64,000 bases of DNA from Gaiellasilicea sp963806955 (lineage in GTDB: Bacteria; Actinomycetota; Thermoleophilia; Gaiellales; Gaiellaceae): contig CAWDZG010000001.1 in NCBI GenBank assembly GCA_963806955.1, positions 1-64,000 on the forward strand, in the 5' to 3' direction. The stretch's first letter is position 1. Every line of letters starts with the position of its first letter. A program made the translations under genes and the position numbers. The notes below the pieces were generated by a model. The model searched no databases, was not told the DNA's origin, and was given only the letters and a program-made list of their open reading frames with translations. Shown here piece by piece: positions 15,958 through 25,111 of the stretch.

Positions 15958-18499
15958 CCGTCGTAGCCTCGCCGCGGGGCTTGTCGTCGCCGCCGCGCTC
16001 TTGACGGCGGGCGGCGGCCAGGGCGCTGAGCAGCCGGTTCCCTCCGATGGCGGCGCAGCCGCGTGGCGGGGTTTCGTCGACGGCGAGCGCAGCGCGGTCG
16101 CCATCGGGCAGCGGATGATCGTCGTGCTCGAGCACCCATCGCTCGCCGACCGCATGGCGGCGGCGGGCGGCCATGCGACCGAGTCCGTGATGCGCCAGTG
16201 GACGGCCGGCGCGCTCGCCGCTCAGAAGCAGATTGCCGGCAGGCTCTCGCAGGAGGGGATCCAGCTCGTTCCGGACTTCGTCTACACGCGCACGTTCAAC
16301 GGTTTCTCGGCACCGATCGACGGTCGTGCGCTGGCGCTGCTCGAGCGGGACAAGGACGTGCGCGGCGTCTATCCCGTGCGCGCCGCCTTTCCCGCCTCGC
16401 TCTCCGCGGCGGAGCTGCGAGACACGGCATTCGCGGCCGGCTCGGGCCGGCGGGCGGAGCTCGGCATCCCGGGCTTCGACGGCGGCGGCGTCACGGTCGC
16501 GCTGCTCGACACGGGCGTCGACGTCACGCATCCGTTCATCCGCGACCGGCTCCTCGACGGGATCGACCTCGTCGACCCCGAGTCGGTCGCGGTGGCACGA
16601 GCGCATCCCGACGACGCGACGCGGCTCGAGCGCCACGGGACACAGCTCGCAGGGCTGATTGCGGGGCACGGCGGCCCGAACGGGCTCCACGGCGTCGCTC
16701 CCGGCGCGTCGATCCTGCCGATTCGCGTCGCCGGCTGGCAGCCCAGCGCCGAGGGTGGCTACTCGATCTACGGCCGCACCGATCAGTTGCTCGCCGGCAT
16801 CGAGCGCGCCGTCGACCCGGACGCGGACGGCGACGTGCTCGACGCGGTCAGGGTGGCCGTCGTCGGCGTGACCGAGCCCTTCGCTTCCTTCCCGGACGGG
16901 CCGGTCGCGCTCGCCGTGCGCGGTGCGGCAATCCTCGACACGCTTGTCGTCGCCCCCGCCGGGAACGAGGGGCCGGCCGGGCCGGGCTACGGCAGCGTCG
17001 GCGGGCCGGGCGGTGCGCCCGACGCGCTGACCGTCGGAGCAGCCGATCTTCGCCGCGACACGGCCACGGTGCGCGTGGTCGTCCGGTCGGGGCTGAACGT
17101 GCTGCTCGACCGCGAGCTGCCGCTCGCCGGCTCCGCGACACCGTCGCGTCCGCTCGCGCTGACGGTCGCACGGCCGCGACCGCTCACCGCGCCGGGGCCG
17201 GCCGACGAGCCACTCGCCCCGTACTTCGACCGGGCCGGGTACAGCCTGGTCGCGGGACGCGCGACGTTGCTCACCCGGGCAGATGGCCCGGCGGACGCGG
17301 CCCGCGCGGCAGTGCTCGCCGGCACTGCCGCGATCCTCGTCGACGGCCTCGTCCCCGCCGGGGCGCTCGGGCTCGACGACCGGCTCGACGTGCCCGTCGT
17401 CGGCCTGCCGCACGAGGTCGTGGCCGGGCTGCGCACGGCACTCGCTCGCGGCCGTGACGCGCAGGTCTGGCTCGGTGCGCCGGCCTGGCGCTCGAACGAC
17501 CGCCGCGCGTCGATCGCTCCGTTCTCCTCCCGCGGCCTCGCGTTCGGTGGCGGAGTCAAGCCGGAGGCGACCGCTCCCGGGGTGGAGCTGATCACGGCCG
17601 ATCCCGGCCGGAACGCCGACCGGACGGCGCGCTACGGAACGATCAGCGGCACCAGCGTGGCCGCCGCACTCGCAGGAGGTGCCGCGGCCGTGCTCGCGCA
17701 GGTCCGGCCGGAGCTCGACGCTGCTGCGCTGAAGGGCGCGCTCGTGGGCACCGCCGTCCCAGGGGCCGGAGCGGCTGCAGCGGCGCAGGGCGCTGGCGGC
17801 CTCGACCCGCTCGTCGCCGCCGCGGCGGAGGTCGTCTCCCAGCCAGCGGCGATCGCGTTCGGCGCCGCCGACGAGGCGGGTTGGCAGGCGGTCCGCACGA
17901 TCACGGTCCGCAATGTCACCACGCGGCGCATCGGCGTCCAGGTGGCGACCGCAGCAGAGGGGTTCGCGGGCGTCTCGGTCGTCGCCGAGCCGGACCGGCT
18001 CTCGCTCTCGCCCGGCGCTCAGGCGAAGGTGACACTCACCGCGAAGGTGTCGTTCCTCCCCAAGGGGCTCGGGGCGATCCAGGGCCGCGCGCGCGTGCAG
18101 GTGACGGGTGGCGGCGGGGTGGTCGTGCCGTGGGCCGTCGCGCTGCCGGTCGGCGGGTCGGCGCTGATCGGCGGGATCGAGCTCTCCGCCACGACGTTCA
18201 AGGCATCGGACCGCGCACCCGCGGTGTTGACCGTCCAGGCCGGGCAGGTTCGCGACCTCGCGGGCCGGCGCCAGCTGCGCCCGGTCTCCCGGCTCGATGT
18301 CGAGCTCTGGCGGGGCAAGGAGAAGCTCGGGCTGCTCGCGCGGCTGCGAGACGTGCTCCCGGGCACCTACGCGATCGGCCTGACGGGGCGCGGGCCGCGT
18401 GGTGCGGCGCTTGCCGCAGGGGTGTACCGGCTTCAGGTCGTGGCGATGCCGCCCGACGGCGAGCCGGAGATCGAGCAGATCACGTTTCGGATTCGCTGA
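15941..18499 (+). CDS. Secreted S8 subtilase 1
   Basis: This protein has about 852 residues with an N-terminal signal peptide (LAAGLVVAAALLTAGGG). The triad is Asp in VALLDTGVDVTHP near residue 190, His in RHGTQLAGLIAG near 236, and Ser in ISGTSVAAALAGG near 570; the usual SMASPH is replaced by SVAAAL. A PA-like insertion (RADGPADAARAAVLAGTAAILV) lies before the Ser, and a C-terminal beta-rich region follows (residues 650-850). It would degrade extracellular protein. ATG at 15941 begins the signal peptide and lies inside the tsaD 3' end. TACCTT 13 nt upstream could be its -10. Confidence 0.85.
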   Translation: MHRGPDRRSLAAGLVVAAALLTAGGGQGAEQPVPSDGGAAAWRGFVDGERSAVAIGQRMIVVLEHPSLADRMAAAGGHATESVMRQWTAGALAAQKQIAGRLSQEGIQLVPDFVYTRTFNGFSAPIDGRALALLERDKDVRGVYPVRAAFPASLSAAELRDTAFAAGSGRRAELGIPGFDGGGVTVALLDTGVDVTHPFIRDRLLDGIDLVDPESVAVARAHPDDATRLERHGTQLAGLIAGHGGPNGLHGVAPGASILPIRVAGWQPSAEGGYSIYGRTDQLLAGIERAVDPDADGDVLDAVRVAVVGVTEPFASFPDGPVALAVRGAAILDTLVVAPAGNEGPAGPGYGSVGGPGGAPDALTVGAADLRRDTATVRVVVRSGLNVLLDRELPLAGSATPSRPLALTVARPRPLTAPGPADEPLAPYFDRAGYSLVAGRATLLTRADGPADAARAAVLAGTAAILVDGLVPAGALGLDDRLDVPVVGLPHEVVAGLRTALARGRDAQVWLGAPAWRSNDRRASIAPFSSRGLAFGGGVKPEATAPGVELITADPGRNADRTARYGTISGTSVAAALAGGAAAVLAQVRPELDAAALKGALVGTAVPGAGAAAAAQGAGGLDPLVAAAAEVVSQPAAIAFGAADEAGWQAVRTITVRNVTTRRIGVQVATAAEGFAGVSVVAEPDRLSLSPGAQAKVTLTAKVSFLPKGLGAIQGRARVQVTGGGGVVVPWAVALPVGGSALIGGIELSATTFKASDRAPAVLTVQAGQVRDLAGRRQLRPVSRLDVELWRGKEKLGLLARLRDVLPGTYAIGLTGRGPRGAALAAGVYRLQVVAMPPDGEPEIEQITFRIR

Positions 18500-18508
18500 C
18501 GGGAGGAG

Positions 18509-18514
18509 TAGACT
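18509..18514 (+). promoter_or_regulatory. -10 TAGACT for glutamate dehydrogenase
   Basis: TAGACT ends 10 nt before the ATG at 18525. No ribosome binding site lies between hexamer and start; the GGGAGGAG just upstream would fall outside the message. Confidence 0.5.
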
Positions 18515-18524
18515 CACGCCCCGG

Positions 18525-19793
18525 ATGAGCACGACCGAGGCAACACATCTCCGGCAGAACCCGTACGACCTCGCCCGCCAGCAGCTTCGGCGCGTCGGCG
18601 AGACCTTCGGGATCGACCCGGATCTGATCCGCGTCCTCGAGTACTGCAAGAAGTCGGTCGAGGTCTCGATCCCGGTGACGATGGAGGACGGCTCCGTCGG
18701 TGTCTTCGAGGGCCACCGCGTCACGCACAACATCGCGCGCGGGCCGTCGAAGGGCGGCATCCGCTACCACCCCGCCGTCACCCGGGACGAGGTCAAGGCG
18801 CTCGCGATGTGGATGACGTGGAAGTGCGCGCTGATGGGTCTTCCGTTCGGCGGCGCGAAAGGCGGCGTCGTCTGCGATCCGAAAGTGCTCTCGCGCGGAG
18901 AGCTCGAGCGGCTGACGCGCCGCTTCACGAGCGAGATCATCAACGAGATCGGGCCGGAGAAGGACATTCCCGCCCCCGACGTCGGCACGGACGCGAGCGT
19001 GATGGCCTGGATCTTCGACACCTACTCGATGAACAAGGGCCACTCCGTCCTCGGTGTCGTCACCGGCAAGCCGCTTGCGATCGGCGGCTCGCTCGGCCGC
19101 GAGGAGGCGACCGCCCAGGGAGCGCTCTACGTGATCGCCGACGCGCTGCAGGAGGAGAACGGGCAGATCGAGGGCCTCCGAGTCGCCGTGCAGGGTTTCG
19201 GCAATGTCGGCCGGAACCTCGCCCGCCTGCTCGACCAGGCCGGAGCCTCCGTCGTCGCCGTCTCCGATTCCGGCGGCGGCATCCACGACCCCAACGGCCT
19301 GGATCTCTCCGCCGTGATCGCGCACAAGGCCGAGCACGGCACGTTCGACGGCTACAGCGGCGCCGACGCGCTCACGAACGAGGAGCTGCTGGCACTCGAG
19401 TGCGACGTGCTCGCACCGTGCGCGCTCGAGCAGGTGATCGACGAGGACAACGCGCCACAGGTGCGCGCGCGGATCGTCTGCGAGGGCGCGAACGGCCCCG
19501 TGACACCGACGGCGGACGAGATCCTCGAGGACCGTGGTGTCCTCGTGCTCCCGGACGTGCTCGCGAATGCCGGCGGCGTGGTCGTCTCCTACTTCGAGTG
19601 GGTGCAGGGGCTCCAGGAGTACTTCTGGAAGGAAGAGGAGGTGAACGCGCGGCTGAACGAGATCGTCACGCGCGCGTTCCAGGAGACGATCGAGACGCGC
19701 CGGAAGCACGGCACGAGCATGCGCATGGCGGCCTACGGCGTCGGCGTCCGCCGCGTCGCCGAGGCGACCGTCACGCGTGGGCTCTATCCCTAG
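18525..19793 (+). CDS. gdhA: Glu/Leu/Phe/Val dehydrogenase (glutamate dehydrogenase)
   Basis: This 422-residue enzyme interconverts glutamate and 2-oxoglutarate plus ammonia. Dimerisation-domain motifs are GPSKGGIRYHPAV near residue 80, the catalytic Lys region LMGLPFGGAKGGV and PAPDVGTDASVMAWI. The Rossmann domain has VAVQGFGNVGRN near residue 223, then CEGANGPVTPTAD and PDVLANAGGVVVSYFEW. Length fits the hexameric NAD-preferring class. It precedes a glutaredoxin-like gene (overlapping by 17 bp) and rex. Confidence 0.96.
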   Translation: MSTTEATHLRQNPYDLARQQLRRVGETFGIDPDLIRVLEYCKKSVEVSIPVTMEDGSVGVFEGHRVTHNIARGPSKGGIRYHPAVTRDEVKALAMWMTWKCALMGLPFGGAKGGVVCDPKVLSRGELERLTRRFTSEIINEIGPEKDIPAPDVGTDASVMAWIFDTYSMNKGHSVLGVVTGKPLAIGGSLGREEATAQGALYVIADALQEENGQIEGLRVAVQGFGNVGRNLARLLDQAGASVVAVSDSGGGIHDPNGLDLSAVIAHKAEHGTFDGYSGADALTNEELLALECDVLAPCALEQVIDEDNAPQVRARIVCEGANGPVTPTADEILEDRGVLVLPDVLANAGGVVVSYFEWVQGLQEYFWKEEEVNARLNEIVTRAFQETIETRRKHGTSMRMAAYGVGVRRVAEATVTRGLYP

Positions 19794-20019
19794 GGTCGTC
19801 GTCTACACCGCGCCTGGATGCTCGCTCTGCGAGCGGGCGCTCGAGGTGGTGGAGCGTGTGTGCGCCGGCGACTTCCTCCGCGTCGACATCGCCGGCTCGC
19901 CTGAGCTCGAGCAGGCCTACCGGACGTCGATCCCGGTGGTCGAGATCGACGGCGAGCGGGCCTTCACGTACTTCGTCCAGCCCGACGCGCTGCGGCAGCG
20001 GCTGCGCGGCTGCCGCTGA
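19777..20019 (+). CDS. Glutaredoxin-like thioredoxin-fold protein
   Basis: This 80-residue protein has VVVYTAPGCSLCERALE with a CSLC redox motif near residues 15-18, a TSIPVVEIDGE cis-proline loop and a short C-terminal helix, matching the DUF836/glutaredoxin-like family. It probably reduces disulfides or binds a partner in the cytoplasm. The GTG start lies inside the 3' end of gdhA. No separate promoter is evident. Confidence 0.8.
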   Translation: MGSIPRVVVYTAPGCSLCERALEVVERVCAGDFLRVDIAGSPELEQAYRTSIPVVEIDGERAFTYFVQPDALRQRLRGCR

Positions 20020-20052
20020 CGGTTCCTTCGGCGGTGCCGGAAGACCGTGGGC

Positions 20053-20076
20053 ACAATGTCACGATGTTGTCACAAG
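20053..20076. promoter_or_regulatory. Possible Rex autoregulatory operator
   Basis: The stretch contains ACAATGTCACGATGTTGT and an adjacent TTGTCACAA, giving imperfect inverted ACAA/TTGT half-sites as in Rex operators (TTGTGA-N6-TCACAA). It lies 17-40 nt upstream of the rex GTG. The match is weak. Confidence 0.3.
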
Positions 20077-20092
20077 CGAAGAAGGGGTCGAC

Positions 20093-20713
20093 GTGGCGGA
20101 TCGCTTGACGGTGGGGGTCGCTGCGCGCCTCTCGCGCTACCTGCAGGTGCTGTCCCAGTCGAAGAAGATGGGCAAGGACCGGATCTCCTCGCAGGAGATC
20201 TCCGACTACACGAACATCAACGCGACGCAGATCCGCCGCGACCTCTCCGGCTTCGGGAAGTTCGGCAAGCGGGGCGTCGGCTACAACATCGACTCGCTGC
20301 TGGGCGAGATCCGCAAGATCCTGCGCACGCAGGGCCAGCACAACATCGCGCTCGTCGGCGCCGGCCGCCTCGGCCAGGCGATCGCGAGCTCGCCGATCTT
20401 CGCCGAGCACGGGATCAACATCGCCGCCGTGCTCGACACCGACCCCGACAAGGCCGGCCGGTCGATCGGGGGTCTCAAGGTGCAGCCATACGAACAGCTG
20501 CGCGACGCGGTGCGCGACAACAACATCATCGTCGGGGTGATCGCCGTGCCCGCCGACACGGCGCAGCGTGCCGCCGACGATCTCGTCGCCGCTGGGGTGA
20601 AGATCGTCTTCAACTACTCCGAGGCCCTTCTCGACGTGCCGTCCGACGTGGCGGTGCACACGTCGAACCCGGCTGTCGAGCTGCTCTACGCGCTCTACTT
20701 CCACCTCACCTAG
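20093..20713 (+). CDS. rex: Redox-sensing transcriptional repressor Rex
   Basis: This 206-residue protein has the N-terminal winged helix (ISSQEISDYTNINATQIRRD near residues 30-49, then SGFGKFGKRGVGYN) and a C-terminal Rossmann domain with ALVGAGRLGQAIA near residue 88 and a domain-swapped C-terminal helix AVELLYALYFHL. Rex senses the NADH/NAD+ ratio and represses respiratory and fermentative genes. GTG at 20093 has AGAAGGGG 4-11 nt upstream as ribosome binding site. Neighbouring glutamate dehydrogenase is NAD-linked and a possible target. Confidence 0.96.
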   Translation: MADRLTVGVAARLSRYLQVLSQSKKMGKDRISSQEISDYTNINATQIRRDLSGFGKFGKRGVGYNIDSLLGEIRKILRTQGQHNIALVGAGRLGQAIASSPIFAEHGINIAAVLDTDPDKAGRSIGGLKVQPYEQLRDAVRDNNIIVGVIAVPADTAQRAADDLVAAGVKIVFNYSEALLDVPSDVAVHTSNPAVELLYALYFHLT

Positions 20714-20773
20714 CCGTTTGTCATAGTCCCCGTCGCCCCGCCGTCAGTGGGGCTCGAACCGAGGGGGATCAAC

Positions 20774-22252
20774 ATGACTTCAGCAGTGAGGCGGCTGTGC
20801 GCCGCCACCGCCGTCGCGGCACTCGCCGGCCTCTTTGCCGGCACCGCGCCGGCCGCAACCTACGTCGTGCTCTACAAGGGCGAGGCGACCTCGCCGGACG
20901 CCGGGTCACGGGTGCTCGGCGCCGGCGGGACGCTGGTCGCGAACTACAACGAGATCGGCGTCGTGATCGCGCGTTCGGACAATCCGAGCTTCCGCGGCGA
21001 GCTGCTCCGCGACTACTCGATCGAGAACGTCTCGGCGACGGACGCATTCGGCGTCCAGTTGCCGGCCCTCGACGCGGCCGAAGGGCCAGGCGAGCTGCCG
21101 AACACGCCCGCGACCGACGCGGACAACCTCTCGCCGCTCCAGTGGGACATGCGGCGGATCTCCGCGCCCGAGGCGCATGCGATCACGGGTGGCAGCCGGG
21201 CAGTCCTGGTCGGCGATCTCGACACCGGCCTCGACAAGGATCATCCGGATCTCCGGGCCAACATCGACTTCGCGAAGAGCGTGTCGTGCGAGAGCGGCGC
21301 GCCGAACCCGGATCCGAACGCCTGGGACGACCGTGCCGGTCACGGCACGCACACCGCCGGCACGATCGCGGCGGCGGCGAACGGGTACGGCATCGTCGGC
21401 GTGGCTCCGAACGTCCGGCTCGCGGGTGTGAAGACCTCGAACGACGAGGGCTACTTCTTCCCGGAGATGGTCGTGTGCGCCTTCATGTGGGCGGGCTCGC
21501 AGGGGTTCGACGTGACGAACAACAGTTACTTCGCCGACCCGTACCGCTTCAACTGCCACAACGACCCGGAGCAGCAGGCGATCTGGAAGGCCGAGTCGCG
21601 CGCGATCCGCTACGCGATCAAGCAGGGCGTGACCGTGGTGTCGTCCGCCGGGAACGAGAACGAGGACCTGCAGCACCCGACCGGCACCGACAGCACCCAG
21701 CCGGGTGCGACGAAGATCGGCAACCAGTGCGTGAAGATCCCGGCCGAGGTGACCGGCGTCGTCACGGTGACCGCGACGAGCAGCACGAACCAGAAGGCGT
21801 ACTACTCGAGCTACGGCGTCAACGAGGTCGAGGTGACCGCGCCCGGCGGCGACTTCTTCAACCGGGCGCCGGACGCGGCCGCCAACGGGCTGGTGCTCTC
21901 GACCTGGCCGGCCGAGCTCGGCGGCAGCCGCCGCATCTTCGACAACGAGCCCGGTGAGCCGGCGGCCTGGTACCGCTACCTCCAGGGCACGTCGATGGCG
22001 TCGCCCCATGCAGCCGGGGTGGTGGCTCTGATCATCAGCCGCTACGGCGATCTGAAGACGCCGCAGAACGGGAAGCTGCGCCCGGGTCGGGCGGAGCAAA
22101 TCCTGAACCAGACCGCCGACCCGATCCCGTGCCCGCCGAGCCCCTACCAGCCGGCGGGAGCCTCGCGGCCGGCGTCCTGCCAGGGCGGCACGCCGTACAA
22201 CAGCTTCTACGGCCATGGCCAGGTGAACGCGCTCCGCGCGGTCAACGGCTAG
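20774..22252 (+). CDS. Secreted S8 subtilase 2
   Basis: This 492-residue protein starts with a signal peptide ending near APAATY, followed by a short I9-like propeptide (YVVLYKGEATSPDAGS). The triad is Asp in GDLDTGLDKDHPD near residue 157, His in GHGTHTAGTIAAAANG near 195 and Ser in GTSMASPHAAGVV near 410. It is a compact extracellular protease without PA insert. The ATG has a strong ribosome binding site GAGGGGGA (20761-20768). A GGGGACAGTCCCC palindrome follows the stop. Confidence 0.92.
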   Translation: MTSAVRRLCAATAVAALAGLFAGTAPAATYVVLYKGEATSPDAGSRVLGAGGTLVANYNEIGVVIARSDNPSFRGELLRDYSIENVSATDAFGVQLPALDAAEGPGELPNTPATDADNLSPLQWDMRRISAPEAHAITGGSRAVLVGDLDTGLDKDHPDLRANIDFAKSVSCESGAPNPDPNAWDDRAGHGTHTAGTIAAAANGYGIVGVAPNVRLAGVKTSNDEGYFFPEMVVCAFMWAGSQGFDVTNNSYFADPYRFNCHNDPEQQAIWKAESRAIRYAIKQGVTVVSSAGNENEDLQHPTGTDSTQPGATKIGNQCVKIPAEVTGVVTVTATSSTNQKAYYSSYGVNEVEVTAPGGDFFNRAPDAAANGLVLSTWPAELGGSRRIFDNEPGEPAAWYRYLQGTSMASPHAAGVVALIISRYGDLKTPQNGKLRPGRAEQILNQTADPIPCPPSPYQPAGASRPASCQGGTPYNSFYGHGQVNALRAVNG

Positions 22253-22259
22253 CTCGAAC

Positions 22260-22304
22260 GTCAACGTGGGTTGCGGGGACAGTCCCCGCAACCCACGTTG
22301 CGCT
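22260..22304. repeat. GGGGAC-W-GTCCCC palindromic element, copy 3
   Basis: AACGTGGGTTGCGGGGAC (22263-22280), A, GTCCCCGCAACCCACGTT (22282-22299) is a perfect 18-bp inverted repeat with a 1-nt centre. It lies 10 nt after the subtilase stop and would fold into a very stable RNA hairpin, so it may also act as terminator. Flanks GTCAAC and GTTG match the other copies. Confidence 0.8.
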
Positions 22305-22321
22305 TCCGGCACGATGCGCCG

Positions 22322-23593
22322 ATGTCGACGCCGCTGCGCATCCTCCTCTGGCACGGCTATCTGCTCGGAGGCACGGGCTCGAACGTCTACACACGCGCGC
22401 TGGCCCGCGAGTGGACGCGGGCCGGGCACGACGTGACGGTGCTCAGCCAGGAGCCGCACCCCGAGCTGCACGACCTCGGCGGTGCCGCGAGCGTCCGGCC
22501 CGACGTCGGGGGCCTGCTGCCCGTCTTCGTGCTCGACCGTTACGAGGGCTACGAGGTCAAGCTCGTCCAGGACTGTACGCGGGCCGAGCTCGACGACTGG
22601 GTCGAGCGCAACGCGGCGGCCGTGCGTGCGCTGCTTCCTGCCGATCTCGTCTTCACGAACCATGTCCTGCTCGGCGGGCCCGTCGGCGCCGCGAGCGGCG
22701 CGCGCTGGGCGGTGAAGGCGCACGGCTCCGAGCTCGAGTACTCACTGCGCGGAAACGAGGCACTGTCGGCGTGGGCGAGAGAGGCGCTGGCCGGCGCGGA
22801 GGCGGTCTTCGTCGGCTCTGCGCACATCCGCAACGTGCTCGAGGAGGTCGTCGGCCAGGTCGAGCACGTGCATGAGGTGCCGCCCGGGGTCGACATCGAC
22901 GAGTGGCGCCCGCGTCCGCGTGAGGAGGCGCTCGCGGGCCTGCTCGAGGAGGCGCGGCTCGACCCGCCGAATCCCGGCAACGCGAGCGAGCGCCTGCCTG
23001 ACGAGGGGAACGCCGAGCGACTGGCGTCGTTTCTCGCCGGCGACGAGCCGACGGTCGTCTACTTCGGGAAGCTGCTCTACAACAAGGGTGTCCACGTGCT
23101 GCTCGAGGCGCTGCGCGGAGTCGATGCCCGCGCGGTGATCGTCGGCTTCGGCGACTACCGGGCCGAGTTGGAAGCGCTCGCCGGCCCGCGAACGCTCTTC
23201 ACCGGCCCACTCGAGCACCGGCACCTCGTCCATCTGCTGGGCCTCGCCGACGCCACCGTGGTGCCGTCGATCTTCCCGGAGGCCTTCGGGATGGTCGCTG
23301 CGGAGGCCGCTGCCGCGGGGTCGCCGCCGCTCGTCGCGCGCCACTCCGGCCTCGCCGAGATCGCGGACGGGCTCGAGCAGGAGTACCCGCCGCAGCTCCG
23401 GCATCTGGCGAGCTTCGCGACCGGGGACGCCGCAGACCTGCGGACGAAGTTGCGCGAGCTGCTCTCGCTCCCGGACGCCGACCGCATGGCGTTGCGAGCG
23501 GCGGCACGGAACGCCACGGTCGCCCGCTGGAGCTGGGCCGGGGTGGCGCGCCGTCTGCTGGATCCGTTCAACTACCCTGGCCCCCATGGGTGA
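22322..23593 (+). CDS. Glycosyltransferase family 4
   Basis: This 423-residue GT-B enzyme has a glycine-rich N-terminal entry (GYLLGGTGSNVYTRALA near residues 12-28), KAHGSELEYS, PPGVDIDEW, the sugar-nucleotide region VVYFGKLLYNKGVHVLLEAL near 243, and VPSIFPEAFGMVAAEAAAAG with the EX7E-type pair. It transfers a hexose from a nucleotide sugar to an unknown acceptor. It overlaps the next gene by 8 bp, so it is co-transcribed with the carboxylate-amine ligase and DUF1844 gene. Confidence 0.9.
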   Translation: MSTPLRILLWHGYLLGGTGSNVYTRALAREWTRAGHDVTVLSQEPHPELHDLGGAASVRPDVGGLLPVFVLDRYEGYEVKLVQDCTRAELDDWVERNAAAVRALLPADLVFTNHVLLGGPVGAASGARWAVKAHGSELEYSLRGNEALSAWAREALAGAEAVFVGSAHIRNVLEEVVGQVEHVHEVPPGVDIDEWRPRPREEALAGLLEEARLDPPNPGNASERLPDEGNAERLASFLAGDEPTVVYFGKLLYNKGVHVLLEALRGVDARAVIVGFGDYRAELEALAGPRTLFTGPLEHRHLVHLLGLADATVVPSIFPEAFGMVAAEAAAAGSPPLVARHSGLAEIADGLEQEYPPQLRHLASFATGDAADLRTKLRELLSLPDADRMALRAAARNATVARWSWAGVARRLLDPFNYPGPHG

Positions 23594-24738
23594 CGAGCAA
23601 CGGCTCGGCTACGAGGAGCTGCTCGCTGCGGCGCGCGACGGCTTCGAGGAGGGGACGGACTTCACCGTCGCGGTCGAGGAGGAGTTCGCGCTCCTCGATC
23701 CGACCGGACTCGATCTCGTCAACCGCTTCGAGGACGTGCAGGCGGCCGCAGCCGGCACCGCGCTCGAGCCCAATCTCGTCGGTGAGCTGATCGCGTCCGA
23801 GGTCGAGATCAAGACCGGTCGCTGCGAGACGTTCGCCGACATCCCGGCCGCGATGGCGGAGCGCCGCGCTCAGCTGCAGGCGCTCGTCGAACCGATGGAC
23901 CTCGCCCTCGGCGCCACGGGCACGCATCCCTGGGCGCCCTGGCAGGAGCAGCGGATCATCGACACGCCGCACTACCGCCGCAACGACGAGCTGCTGCGCT
24001 ACGTCGTCTGGCGCAACAACACCTTCGGCCTGCACGTGCACATCGGCATCCGCGGCGCCGACCGTGCGATCGCGGTCACGAACGGGCTCCGCAACTTCCT
24101 CCCCGAGATCCTCGCCCTCTCCGCGAGCTCGCCCTTCGTCGAGAACGTGAACACGGGCTTGCACTCGGCCCGGACGCAGATCTTCACGCGCTTCTTCCCC
24201 CGCTGCGGCGTGCCGGACGCGTTCGCAGACTGGCAGGAGTACGAGGACTATGTCCGCTTCCTCTACGAGACGGGCTCGCTCACCGAGCCCACGCAGCTCT
24301 GGTGGAGCGTGCGCCCGCATCTCACCTTCCCGACCGTCGAGATCCGGGTCGCGGACGGCCAGCCCGACCTTGTCGAGGCGCAGGCGTCTGGCGGCGTTCG
24401 GCGCCTCGCTCGCGGCCCGGATCGCCCGCGCCCACGACGAGGGCGAGCCGCTGCCCGACCAGCCCCACCGGCTGATCGAGGAGAACTTCTGGCGGGCGAT
24501 CCGCTGGGGCCTCTCCGGCGAGCTGATCGACTTCGAGCGCGGCGACGTCCTGCCCGCCCGCGCCCGGCTCGAGCGGCTGCTCGAGTGGATGGCCCCGGTG
24601 GCGGAGGAGATCGGCGCGGCGCCGTATCTCGCGCTGCCGGAGCAGAACGCGGCCGAGCGGCAGATCGCCCGCCACGAGGAGGGCGCGACCTTGCGGCAGA
24701 TCTACGCCGAGCAGGTGGGGGAGCCGGTTCATGGCTGA
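23586..24738 (+). CDS. Carboxylate-amine ligase, GCS2/YbdK family (one extra base at 24384)
   Basis: The corrected protein has 383 residues. VAVEEEFALLD near residue 30, ELIASEVEIKTGRCETF, GTHPWAPWQEQ, FGLHVHIGI and LWWSVRPHLTFPTVEIRVAD are characteristic of glutamate-cysteine ligase family 2 / YbdK, which join an amino acid carboxylate to an amine with ATP. Whether it makes gamma-glutamylcysteine here is unknown. At 24384-24387 an Ala codon reads GCGT; removing one base restores EAQALAAFGASLAARIARAH to the stop. TACCCT ends 7 nt before the ATG. Confidence 0.88.
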
Positions 24739-25015
24739 TCCGGAGGTGAGCGAGGAGCAGCTGCTCGAGGCGCTCCGCAGCCTCAAGGTCTCTGATCTCC
24801 TCGTGCAGACGCTCTCGACGGTCGCCTCGCTCGGCTACCAGCGGCTCGGTGAGGACGAGCCCGAGCTGGAGCAGGCCCGGCTCGCGATCGAGGCGCTGCG
24901 CGCGTTGACACCGGTGCTCGCGGGCGCCGTCCCCGAGGAGCTCTTGCGCGATCTCGAGCAGGTGACGGCGAACCTCCAGCTCGCCTACGCAGCCGCGGTC
25001 TCACCGAGCTCCTGA
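24731..25015 (+). CDS. DUF1844-type small protein
   Basis: This 94-residue helical protein has VSDLLVQTLSTVASLGYQRLG near residues 20-40, then LEQARLAIEALRALTPVL and LLRDLEQVTANLQLAYAA, the pattern of DUF1844 proteins. Function is unknown. Its ATG overlaps the ligase stop by 8 bp. It is the last gene of the glycosyltransferase operon. Confidence 0.7.
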   Translation: MADPEVSEEQLLEALRSLKVSDLLVQTLSTVASLGYQRLGEDEPELEQARLAIEALRALTPVLAGAVPEELLRDLEQVTANLQLAYAAAVSPSS

Positions 25016-25041
25016 ACCGGGGCGGCCGCCGCCGCTTGTGA

Positions 25042-25074
25042 TACATAATCCCCCGCGCCGAGGACACCTCGGCG
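25042..25074 (+). promoter_or_regulatory. hppA promoter and leader hairpin
   Basis: TACATA/CATAAT (25042-25049) is the only AT-rich hexamer upstream of hppA. Downstream, CGCCGAG and CTCGGCG form a 7-bp hairpin around GACAC at about 25056-25074. No known riboswitch is recognised. Confidence 0.4.
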
Positions 25075-25111
25075 TTGACTTTGTGACGGGGTAATTCAGA
25101 CCGGAGGCTTG

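Noticed and set aside
15626..18760. A 1044-codon minus-strand open frame opposite tsaD and subtilase 1
   Set aside because: It is Arg/Ala-rich shadow sequence with no recognisable motif, while the plus strand carries an intact signal peptide and catalytic triad.
25056..25074. A riboswitch in the hppA leader
   Set aside because: Only a simple 7-bp hairpin is visible. No conserved riboswitch core can be recognised.
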